A stretch of 13,490 nt of DNA from Candidatus Nitrosopumilus sp. (GTDB lineage Archaea; Thermoproteota; Nitrososphaeria; Nitrososphaerales; Nitrosopumilaceae). Numbering within the stretch: position 1 is the first letter of the stretch; the number at the start of each line of letters is the position of its first letter. The translations under genes were made by a program, and so were the position numbers. Below the pieces are notes generated by a model. The model searched no databases. It was given only the letters and a program-made list of their open reading frames with translations, and had not been told where the DNA came from. This document shows positions 1-6,239 of this stretch, piece by piece. Location of the stretch: NCBI GenBank assembly GCA_029880665.1, contig JAOUNZ010000011.1:1-13490 (forward strand), written 5' to 3'.

Positions 1-1238
1 TTTGCTTTATCAAGTGAAATTGTCTTTTCTTCAATCATTTTTTGAACAATTTCATCGATTTGATCAGATGTAGCACCAGCTGCTGCTGCAAGGTTTCGTG
101 CATGTAAACGCATATGTCCTTTTTGGATCCCTTCAGTTGAAAGAGCTCGAATAGCACTATAATTTTGAGCTAAACCAGTTGCAGTTATCACACATGCAAG
201 TTCTTGTGCTGATGTAACTCCAAGAATTTTTGCACATATTTTAGATACAGGATGAATATTTGCAATTCCACCCACAATACCAACAGAGAGTGGAATTTCC
301 AAAATTCCAATCAAGTTGCCTTCACTATCTTTACTCCAGTTACTTAGTGAACGATATTGTCCAGATTTTGCTGCATACGCATTTGCGGCAGCTTCAATAG
401 CCCTACTATCTTGACCAACCGCATTTGCAACAGCAATTATACCATTCATGATTCCTTTGTTATGAGTAACTGCCCTATACACATCGTTATCTGCAAATTC
501 AAATGCCATGATAATATTATTAACAACATCTTCACCTCCAACTGCTTCTTTTTCAAAGACTGCTTTTGCTTTGGCAATTCTTCGAGTTGAGTAATTAGAC
601 AAAATACGAAGTAGCGCTCTGCCGCCGGTAATCTTTTCAATTAATGGTGAAACAGCTTCGCACATCGTATTTGTGACATTAGCGCCCATTGCATCCCCCA
701 CATCAATTAAAAGTTCTACAATCAGCATTTTGCCAGAATGTGTATCAATTTCTTTACAAGAGATCTCTTTTGCGCCTTTTCCCATTTTAGACAGAGTATT
801 ACTTTTAGAATTTGCTAGTTGAAGAATTTTACTTGAGGATTCCATGACTTGTAAAATGGCAGATGAAATATCAATTATATCCAATATTTGCACTTGACCT
901 ATACTGTAAGACTCAGTGACAGAAACTTCAAATCCACCCTTTATTCTTGCAATTTTTGCTCCTTTAGATGCAGCTGCGATCACAGATGGTTCCTCAATAA
1001 CCATCGGGATAAGATAGTCTTTTCCATTAATTTTAAAGTTCGTTGCAATTCCTAAAGGAAGTGAAAAAGTACCAATTGCATTCTCTACCATTTTATCTGC
1101 TTTATCAAAAGAAATTCCTCCGTTTTCATTTTGCAAAATATTTATTTCATCATTTGACAATTGTGCAAAATTTGCAACTATATCCAATCTGTCTTTTCTT
1201 GATTTTTCAAAGAACTTTGAAATAGATGAATCTGGCAT
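1..1238 (-). CDS. mvaA: Hydroxymethylglutaryl-CoA reductase, class II type (partial, 3' end outside window)
   Basis: This enzyme interconverts HMG-CoA and mevalonate. In an archaeon the expected role is mevalonate synthesis for isoprenoid lipids. There are 412 codons from the ATG at 1238 and no stop before the window edge; family members are about 430 residues, so roughly the last 15-20 are missing. Visible motifs are ENAIG (52-56), IEEPS (81-85), DAMGAN (182-187), THNKGIMNG (258-266), GQDSRA (275-280) and GHMRLHARN (374-382). These supply the expected catalytic Glu83, Lys261, Asp277 and His375. The DAMGAN and THNKGIMNG wording resembles Pseudomonas mevalonii class II enzyme, not the class I form of eukaryotes and many archaea. 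The start codon is one base past the stop of the upstream sugar dehydrogenase, with a GAGGAT Shine-Dalgarno-like element about 11 nt before it, so the two are probably co-transcribed. Family assignment is firm; the biosynthetic direction is inferred. Confidence 0.93.
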   Translation of the reverse strand, partial: MPDSSISKFFEKSRKDRLDIVANFAQLSNDEINILQNENGGISFDKADKMVENAIGTFSLPLGIATNFKINGKDYLIPMVIEEPSVIAAASKGAKIARIKGGFEVSVTESYSIGQVQILDIIDISSAILQVMESSSKILQLANSKSNTLSKMGKGAKEISCKEIDTHSGKMLIVELLIDVGDAMGANVTNTMCEAVSPLIEKITGGRALLRILSNYSTRRIAKAKAVFEKEAVGGEDVVNNIIMAFEFADNDVYRAVTHNKGIMNGIIAVANAVGQDSRAIEAAANAYAAKSGQYRSLSNWSKDSEGNLIGILEIPLSVGIVGGIANIHPVSKICAKILGVTSAQELACVITATGLAQNYSAIRALSTEGIQKGHMRLHARNLAAAAGATSDQIDEIVQKMIEEKTISLDKA

Positions 1239-1239
1239 T

Positions 1240-2331
1240 TTATTTTAATATCCTCAATAATTTATCATCCGTGTTATCTGGAAAACCTTTTCCATCAGTA
1301 TTTGAAGTAAGTACATAGATACTTCCGTCTGGACCTTGTACCACATCACGAACGCGTCCAATACCACTAAGAATTGATTTTTGAGAACTAAGTCCTTTTT
1401 CAAAATCTAATTGGTAAAGATTAGCAGATCTCATTGAAGCCATTACGAATCGAGATTCAAGGTTAAGTTTATCTCCAGAGTAAAATAATATGCCTCCGGG
1501 TTCTATGCTTGGATCATAACAAAGAAGTGCATTTTCAAAATTTTTATCACCAGTACATTGCTGTTCAGGCCATCCATAGTTTTTTCCTGAATGGATTAAA
1601 TTAATTTCATCATTTTTGTCAGGTCCAAATTCTGCAACATACAAATTTCCATCAGCATCCCAAGTCATTCCTTGAGGATTTCGGAATCCCAATGAATACA
1701 CGGGTGAATTAGGAAAAGGGTTATCGTCTGGTATGGAACCATCCTCATTTATTCTTAGGATTTTTCCAGATAATGAATCAAGATCTTGAGGAAGATGCGA
1801 TGAATCAGACACAGTTCCTGTTCCCACATAGAGTTTTTCATCAGGTCCAAATTTGATAAAACCACCATTACTAAAAGAAGAGCCAGGAATTTTATCAAAT
1901 ATAGTTTGAGCATCTTGTAATTTATTTTTAGATTCAGTAATTCTTAGTATCTTATTCCACAAATTTCCATTCTCATCATAAGTCAGAAATACATAGATGT
2001 AATGATTATTAGAAAAATCAGGATGTAGTGCAATTCCCAGCAATCCACCATCAAACACATTAGCAGGTCTTAATGATGCCAATGGGGATTCTAACAGTAC
2101 ATTATCTTGTATAACTCTGATAGATCCATCCTTTTCGGTAACAAAGATTCTATCATCAGAAATAGCAATTGCACGAGGTTTGTCAAGATTTTCAGCTATG
2201 ATAGTTACAAAATCATTTTTGATGTTTGAATAAGGTTCAGGTAATGAAATTGGATCGGATGGTGAAGTTAAAACAAATATCGAAAAAACTACAGCAATTG
2301 CAATTGCAATGATTTGAATTTTCTTATCCAT
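1240..2331 (-). CDS. PQQ-dependent aldose sugar dehydrogenase-like protein (glucose/sorbosone dehydrogenase family), exported or membrane-anchored
   Basis: This is a six-bladed quinoprotein-type beta-propeller that in the family oxidises sugars outside the membrane. Counting from the Met at 2331 (363 aa), residues 1-22 form an uncleaved-looking signal anchor (MDKK followed by a hydrophobic run). Family motifs follow: GLLGIALHPDF (96-106), KFGPDEKLYVGTG (160-172), LSGKILRINEDGSIP (187-201), LGFRNPQG (214-221), DEINLI (241-246), NYGWP (251-255) and GRVRDVVQGPDG (325-336). Arg217-Asn218 and Arg326/Arg328 match the PQQ-contact positions as recalled. However, the usual HxGG/HNGG motif carrying the catalytic His reads SNGG (154-157). 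Cys259 and Cys271 could form an external disulfide. The frame stays open to an ATG at 2370, but that lies very close to the palindromic TATA at 2384-2393, so 2355 or 2331 is likelier; I chose 2331 for the short charged n-region. Substrate and cofactor are unproven. Confidence 0.85.
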   Translation of the reverse strand: MDKKIQIIAIAIAVVFSIFVLTSPSDPISLPEPYSNIKNDFVTIIAENLDKPRAIAISDDRIFVTEKDGSIRVIQDNVLLESPLASLRPANVFDGGLLGIALHPDFSNNHYIYVFLTYDENGNLWNKILRITESKNKLQDAQTIFDKIPGSSFSNGGFIKFGPDEKLYVGTGTVSDSSHLPQDLDSLSGKILRINEDGSIPDDNPFPNSPVYSLGFRNPQGMTWDADGNLYVAEFGPDKNDEINLIHSGKNYGWPEQQCTGDKNFENALLCYDPSIEPGGILFYSGDKLNLESRFVMASMRSANLYQLDFEKGLSSQKSILSGIGRVRDVVQGPDGSIYVLTSNTDGKGFPDNTDDKLLRILK

Positions 2332-2383
2332 GAAAATACAATCTTTTGAAATCATATTAATTACTTTCAAGAATTTGATAAAG

Positions 2384-2393
2384 CGTATATACG
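2384..2393. promoter_or_regulatory. Palindromic TATA element between sugar dehydrogenase and tRNA-Met
   Basis: CGTATATACG is a perfect 10-bp palindrome. Its centre is about 26 nt before the first base of the tRNA at 2414, the normal archaeal TATA-to-start distance, so tRNA transcription could begin at or next to the mature 5' end. Read the other way it would start transcripts near 2362, just ahead of the dehydrogenase starts at 2355 and 2331. A second TATA-like stretch for the minus strand (CTTTATCAAA) lies at about 2374-2383. Confidence 0.6.
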
Positions 2394-2413
2394 GCTGAAC
2401 TTCATTTATGTTC

Positions 2414-2503
2414 AGCGGGGTGGGGAAGCCAGACTAATTAGGGCTAAGTCATCCCGGCGGGCTCATAACCCGCAGTTCAGTAGTTCAAATCTACTCCCCG
2501 CTA
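2414..2503 (+). tRNA. Initiator tRNA-Met (CAT) with a D-loop intron
   Basis: The acceptor stem AGCGGGG (2414-2420) pairs fully with CCCCGCT (2496-2502), followed by discriminator A2503. The D stem is GGG 2423-2425 with CCC 2453-2455, the anticodon stem is GCGGG 2457-2461 with CCCGC 2469-2473, and the loop CTCATAA has anticodon CAT at 2464-2466. The T arm is AGTAG / TTCAAAT / CTACT (2479-2495). The A1-U72 pair and the three G-C pairs at the base of the anticodon loop are hallmarks of archaeal initiator tRNA, which argues against elongator Met or the CAU-reading Ile2 tRNA. CCA is not encoded. The D-loop is 27 nt; removing 2433-2447 gives a normal 75-nt tRNA with the GG pair at 18-19. The gene ends one base before the tiaS stop on the other strand; TTTT at 2509-2512 may end the transcript inside tiaS. 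Confidence 0.93.
2433..2447 (+). other. Candidate 15-nt tRNA intron between positions 18 and 19 of the D-loop
   Basis: The insert ACTAATTAGGGCTAA interrupts the D-loop. A bulge-helix-bulge, the substrate of the archaeal splicing endonuclease, can be drawn. The central 4-bp helix is AGCC (2427-2430) with GGCT (2442-2445), followed by a 3-nt bulge AGA (2431-2433) on the 5' side and AAG (2446-2448) on the 3' side. Cutting after the second base of each bulge removes exactly 2433-2447 and joins G18 to G19, restoring the D-loop AAGCCAGGTCAT typical of archaeal initiator tRNA. The outer helix is only two pairs (GA with TC) before the D stem and the inner helix is very short, so this is a relaxed form. 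Confidence 0.8.
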
Positions 2504-2504
2504 C

Positions 2505-3833
2505 TCAGTTTTCATAAACACAAAACCACGAAATAGATTTATCAAATTTTGTAGTTTTGTTAATTGTTCCAATTCGTTGTAAAGGCCTGGTGAGATGTCT
2601 ATGTGCAGATACTTTTGGAAGATATAGTTGTTTTTTGATTTTTCGTGGGATTTCAATTGTTGTTTTTTTAGAAGATTTATTCCCACAGCGAACACACTCA
2701 AATCCCTGATTGCGTCCTTTCGATTTCATTTTTTTGTTACATTTCTTACAAAGAGGATTTGATAAGAAGATATTTTTTTTAAGATTTATGACATCGAGAA
2801 ATTCTAGATTTATTATTCGAGGAAAATTTTTTGAGGCTTTCCTAACTCCGCCTCCTAGACAAATTTCATCTCCTGTTATCAAATTTGAGGCAACGGTTGA
2901 AATCCCTGTAGGTTTGTAAACAGCACACCAAAATTCATGACCTTTAGAAAGAATTTTGAAAAAAACATGGCCACCTTTAACAATTTTTGGGGAATTTGAT
3001 ACAATTCCAGTAATTTTTCCAGAAGCATATGGTTTCATGTTTTCAAAATTTAATTCATTTTTTAAGTGATCAGAAGTTCCCTGATTAGATTTAAAGATCA
3101 TATACCCGTCTAATTTTTCATCACTTTTGAGAATTTTTGTAGCATTGATTAGAGAATCAATGTTTTCGCCTCTAACACCGTAAAAAACAGGATCAGGACC
3201 ATGAGGGGTAATTAAAATTCGTCCTCTCTTTGAATCAAAACTGTTAAACGTATACGGAAAAGTTTTTTCTTGCATAATTTTCACACTTTTAGTTGAAAGT
3301 TTTCTGGGTTTTCCAAACTTTGATTTTTTTCTATAACTCAAAAGCTCCAATGTATGATCATGAAAATCATATCCAATCGCACCAATCGCACCAATTAATC
3401 CTTGCCCGTTACCTTGATAAAAAATTTCTAAATTATTTTTTTTAGCAAATTTTTTTGCGTTATTCCTGTTAATTAGTTGCCATAATGCTAAATTGCTAAA
3501 ACAAATAAATTCAGATGGAATAGAGTCACTCTCAAAAAATACCAATCCTGGGTTCGCACCATTTTTGACATCTGAGTATTTTAAAACAAGATTTTTAATT
3601 TGATTTTTAGTTTTAGATGGGTCCTTTGTCTTGATTTTTAGGGAAACTGCACCATTACCTCTAGTTTTCCATGGGATGTTGGGGTTAAATCGAATTAATC
3701 TTGGAAAATCAAGAAATTCGGCTTTCTGTTTTTGAAGTAAATTAACAATTTTGTAGGCTAAAAATGTAGTACACATTCCCTTTGGCGAATCAGTATCATC
3801 AAATCCAACATTGAGAATAGTCTCTTTTTCCAT
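2505..3833 (-). CDS. tiaS: tRNA(Ile2) 2-agmatinylcytidine synthetase TiaS
   Basis: TiaS uses ATP and agmatine to convert C34 of the CAU-anticodon isoleucine tRNA into agmatidine, so that it reads AUA and not AUG. The protein is 442 aa, close to family length. The N-terminal signature GFDDTDSPKGMCTT (10-23) is diagnostic. RGNGAVSLKIK and a GQGLIGAIGAIGYDF stretch fall in the catalytic half, and TGIVSNSPKIVKGGHVFF near the middle marks the OB-fold part. A zinc ribbon has cysteines 362, 365, 380 and 383 (CKKC, CVRC), followed by a basic tail. The ATG at 3833 is the first Met of the signature region. It is divergent from dph2 across 82 bp and convergent with the initiator tRNA, one base away. That neighbour also has a CAU anticodon but is not the expected substrate. 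Confidence 0.95.
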   Translation of the reverse strand: MEKETILNVGFDDTDSPKGMCTTFLAYKIVNLLQKQKAEFLDFPRLIRFNPNIPWKTRGNGAVSLKIKTKDPSKTKNQIKNLVLKYSDVKNGANPGLVFFESDSIPSEFICFSNLALWQLINRNNAKKFAKKNNLEIFYQGNGQGLIGAIGAIGYDFHDHTLELLSYRKKSKFGKPRKLSTKSVKIMQEKTFPYTFNSFDSKRGRILITPHGPDPVFYGVRGENIDSLINATKILKSDEKLDGYMIFKSNQGTSDHLKNELNFENMKPYASGKITGIVSNSPKIVKGGHVFFKILSKGHEFWCAVYKPTGISTVASNLITGDEICLGGGVRKASKNFPRIINLEFLDVINLKKNIFLSNPLCKKCNKKMKSKGRNQGFECVRCGNKSSKKTTIEIPRKIKKQLYLPKVSAHRHLTRPLQRIGTINKTTKFDKSISWFCVYEN

Positions 3834-3883
3834 AAATTATTTTTAAAGATCTAACATTTTTAGTTGTTGTACATTCCAGTTGA

Positions 3884-3897
3884 TTTAAATTAATAAA
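3884..3897 (+). promoter_or_regulatory. TATA box for dph2, flanked by ACATTCCA repeats
   Basis: TTTAAATTAATAAA is centred about 26 nt upstream of the TTG start at 3916, consistent with a leaderless dph2 transcript. The same 8-mer, ACATTCCA, occurs on both sides, at 3871-3878 and 3901-3908, 30 bp apart. The copies may be an operator or chance. A weaker CTAAAAAT on the minus strand near 3855-3862 could serve tiaS. Confidence 0.5.
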
Positions 3898-3915
3898 GTC
3901 ACATTCCAAGCTAAA

Positions 3916-4911
3916 TTGATAATAATAGATGAAGAACGAATTTTCAAAGAAATCCAAGATAAAAATCCAGCATCTGTATCACTAAATGGACCAGATGGTA
4001 TTTTACCTCAAGTTCAGGAAACTGCCATAAGAATATCAAAAAAATTTGGAATTCCAGCTTATGTTTTAGCAGACACAACATGGGGAACATGTGATCTTAA
4101 CACAAATGGTGCAAAAATTCTTGGTTCTGAAATTCAATTTAACATTGGACATACAATTAACACAGAATCGCTAGAGAAAAACGTGGTTTTAATTGATGCA
4201 TATGACGATGTAGAGTTTGATAGTGTTGCAAAAAAATGTATAGACATACTAAAAGGAAAAACGGTTTCTTTGGTTACAGACAGTCAGCATTTAGATCAAA
4301 TATACAAAGTAGAGAAAATTCTAACAGAAGGTAACATTACAGTTAAAATTGGAAAGGGCAAAGGACAGCTAAATGACGGTCAAGTTTTTGGATGTGAATT
4401 TTATCCTGCTACATCACTAAAAAAAGAAGTGGATGCCTATGTATTTTTGGGACAAAGCAATTTTCATGCAGCAGGAATTGCACTGTCAACAAATTTACCA
4501 ACTTATGTTCTAGATCCATACTTTAATGAAGTAAGAGAAGTTACAGAATTTGCACAGAAATTAAGAAAGAAAGCTACTCTTGCAATATACAAAGCATCTG
4601 AAGCAAAGACATTTGGAGTTATCGTAGGATTAAAAGAAGGGCAGTTATCCAAAGTTTTTGCTTTAAAAATTAAAAGAGAATTGGAAAAAGAAGGAAAAGA
4701 AGTTCAGCTTTTTGCGCTAACTGATATTACAAATGATAGATTAAGAAATCTCAAAGGAATAGATGCTTTTGTTCAAGTGGCATGCCCAAGAATTTCTACT
4801 GATAATCAGTTTGACAAGCCAGTTTTATCTAGTCCTCAAGCAAATGCTCTTCTTAAGGTTTTACGAAATGAGAGCATCGAAGAATATCTTGAAATTCCAC
4901 ATTGGCTATAA
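3916..4911 (+). CDS. dph2: Diphthamide biosynthesis protein Dph2 (2-(3-amino-3-carboxypropyl)histidine synthase)
   Basis: Archaeal Dph2 is a homodimeric 4Fe-4S enzyme. It cleaves S-adenosylmethionine unconventionally to transfer a 3-amino-3-carboxypropyl group to a histidine of elongation factor 2, the first step of diphthamide formation. The protein is 331 aa, a normal length. The three cluster-binding cysteines are in family contexts: Cys59 in TTWGTCD, Cys160 in GQVFGCEFYP and Cys290 in QVACPRIS, one per repeated domain. Other family stretches are SLNGPDGILPQ (22-32), FNIGHT (75-80), LGQSNFHAAG (178-187) and YVLDPY (197-202). The start is TTG at 3916; there is no in-frame ATG nearby and a TATA box lies at the right distance. 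Transcription probably ends in the T-rich stretch after 4960. Confidence 0.94.
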   Translation: MIIIDEERIFKEIQDKNPASVSLNGPDGILPQVQETAIRISKKFGIPAYVLADTTWGTCDLNTNGAKILGSEIQFNIGHTINTESLEKNVVLIDAYDDVEFDSVAKKCIDILKGKTVSLVTDSQHLDQIYKVEKILTEGNITVKIGKGKGQLNDGQVFGCEFYPATSLKKEVDAYVFLGQSNFHAAGIALSTNLPTYVLDPYFNEVREVTEFAQKLRKKATLAIYKASEAKTFGVIVGLKEGQLSKVFALKIKRELEKEGKEVQLFALTDITNDRLRNLKGIDAFVQVACPRISTDNQFDKPVLSSPQANALLKVLRNESIEEYLEIPHWL

Positions 4912-4960
4912 TCAAAAGAGGAAAGAAATCTGGAATTATCAAATAATTTTTCAATCGATT

Positions 4961-4976
4961 TAGATTTTTTGTTTTA
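4961..4976 (+). terminator. T-rich terminator after dph2
   Basis: A run of six T (4965-4970) and then four T (4972-4975) lies about 50 nt after the dph2 stop, with no stable hairpin before it. This is the usual form of archaeal intrinsic termination. Confidence 0.45.
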
Positions 4977-5027
4977 GCTTTGAGTGGTATTTAGGTGAGA
5001 TAACTGGCATCTTTTAGTTTTCCTTGT

Positions 5028-5032
5028 AAAAA
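5028..5032 (-). terminator. T-rich terminator after the zinc-dehydrogenase-like gene
   Basis: On the minus strand, ATATTTTTAC lies about 45 nt beyond the stop at 5076. With the plus-strand T run at 4961-4976 it separates two convergent genes within a 164-bp spacer; nothing else was seen there. Confidence 0.35.
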
Positions 5033-5075
5033 TATTCTCTTCATCTAAAATGAAATTTATTTTTGCAGCCGTCAT

Positions 5076-6152
5076 CTAGTTAGAACTTGGTTTCATCAAG
5101 ATTTTTCCAAATAATCCTTTACCTTTAAGCATTTTTGTATGGGCCTCTGCCGCTCTCTCTAATGGATATACAGAATCAATTATAGACTTTATTTTACCTT
5201 GAGACATCCAATAGAGACCTTGCTCTAATTCTGCTCTTGTTCCTTGAGTTGAGCCTAAAATATTGATTCCTTTAAAGAAAATATGACGTAAATCTGTTTT
5301 TGCATCATAGCCTGTAGTTGCACCAGTTGTTACAATTGTTCCTCCATAATTTAACAAGGTAAGCTCTTTATTCCAATGAGATCCACCAATGTGTTCGAAA
5401 ATTACATCAATCCCAGGAACATCATTGCATTTTGGAATTTTTTTTGCAATTGATCTTATTTCTTTATGCCAATCTTCTTTTCTATGATCTATCACATAGT
5501 CAGCTCCCAATTCCAATAATTTGTCTAGCTTGTCAGGACTGGCAGTAGCAATTACAGTGCATCCAAAAAGTTTTGCAATTTGAATTCCATAATTTCCAAC
5601 ACCCGAACTTCCACCCATAATCAAAACTAATTGCCCAGGTTGAATTTTGGCTCTACCAACTAGCATGTGCCAAGATGTTAGTAAAGTCATTGATGCAGCT
5701 GCTGCTTCATCATATGATACTCCTTCCGGAATCTTTACAACATTAACTTCTGGAAGATGTGTAAATTCACAATAACCGCCCCAAAGAGGACCTGTTTCAA
5801 AACCCCAAATAGCTCGCTTGCTACAGTCATATTCCCTTCCACTAGTACATGCTTTGCAAACTCTACATGACATGTTTCCATGAGAAACTACTCTATCACC
5901 AATTTTGATATTTTTTACATTACTGCCAATTGCAGTTACTTCACCGGCAGCATCAGTTCCAGAAATATGAGGTAATGGAATTGCTAAAGGTTTTCCTCTC
6001 ATTCCCCAAATATCATCATAATTGAGTGCTGCTGCTTTTACTTTGAAAACTACTTCATGAGGTTTTGGTTCAGGTAAAGGAATATCTTTGATTTTTAAGA
6101 TTGTAGAAAAATCATCATCAGTAGTATATTCGTCATATATCAGAGCCTTCAT
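5076..6152 (-). CDS. Medium-chain dehydrogenase/reductase, crotonyl-CoA/acryloyl-CoA reductase-like
   Basis: This 358-aa MDR protein has an N-terminal GroES-like domain (about 1-155) and a C-terminal Rossmann domain with nucleotide motif GGSSGVG (180-186). Four cysteines (96, 99, 102, 110) form the structural zinc lobe. The catalytic zinc ligands of alcohol dehydrogenases are absent: NYDDIWG (44-50) and HISGTDAAG (62-70) replace the Cys and GHE motifs. Several stretches recall crotonyl-CoA carboxylase/reductases: IWGFET (115-120), GIDVIFEHIGG (247-257), TTGATTGYDAKTDLRHIFF (275-293) and AAEAHTKM (334-341). An NADPH-dependent enoyl-thioester reductase is therefore more likely than an alcohol dehydrogenase. 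The thaumarchaeal 3-hydroxypropionate/4-hydroxybutyrate carbon-fixation cycle needs an acryloyl-CoA reductase, and this is a candidate, but quinone oxidoreductase-like activity is not excluded. The ATG at 6152 matches a TATA box at 6171-6180. Confidence 0.8.
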   Translation of the reverse strand: MKALIYDEYTTDDDFSTILKIKDIPLPEPKPHEVVFKVKAAALNYDDIWGMRGKPLAIPLPHISGTDAAGEVTAIGSNVKNIKIGDRVVSHGNMSCRVCKACTSGREYDCSKRAIWGFETGPLWGGYCEFTHLPEVNVVKIPEGVSYDEAAAASMTLLTSWHMLVGRAKIQPGQLVLIMGGSSGVGNYGIQIAKLFGCTVIATASPDKLDKLLELGADYVIDHRKEDWHKEIRSIAKKIPKCNDVPGIDVIFEHIGGSHWNKELTLLNYGGTIVTTGATTGYDAKTDLRHIFFKGINILGSTQGTRAELEQGLYWMSQGKIKSIIDSVYPLERAAEAHTKMLKGKGLFGKILMKPSSN

Positions 6153-6170
6153 GATTTTTTTCAGGTTTCT

Positions 6171-6180
6171 ATAGATATAT
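6171..6180 (-). promoter_or_regulatory. TATA box for the MDR reductase gene
   Basis: On the minus strand ATATATCTAT is centred about 25 nt before the ATG at 6152, pointing to a leaderless transcript. It shares an 87-bp divergent spacer with the csl4 promoter. Confidence 0.5.
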
Positions 6181-6210
6181 CATTTACCAAGAATTTAGAG
6201 ACCACAAACA

Positions 6211-6218
6211 ATTATAAT
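6211..6218 (+). promoter_or_regulatory. TATA box for the csl4-pheA operon
   Basis: ATTATAAT is centred about 26 nt before the csl4 ATG at 6240, again implying a leaderless first gene. Confidence 0.5.
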
Positions 6219-6239
6219 CATAAAAACAGAAATCTAACC

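Noticed and set aside
446..640. Short ORFs in the HMGR region (for example 446-640, 357-590, 1043-1225)
   Set aside because: All lie in other frames of a continuous, motif-complete HMG-CoA reductase.
2432..2446. Alternative intron boundaries shifted by one base
   Set aside because: This register loses the conserved G18 and leaves a poor D-loop; only removal of 2433-2447 restores GG at 18-19.
2414..2503. Identity as tRNA-Ile2 (CAU), suggested by adjacency to tiaS
   Set aside because: The A1-U72 pair, GGG/CCC anticodon-stem pairs and CTCATAA loop are initiator features.
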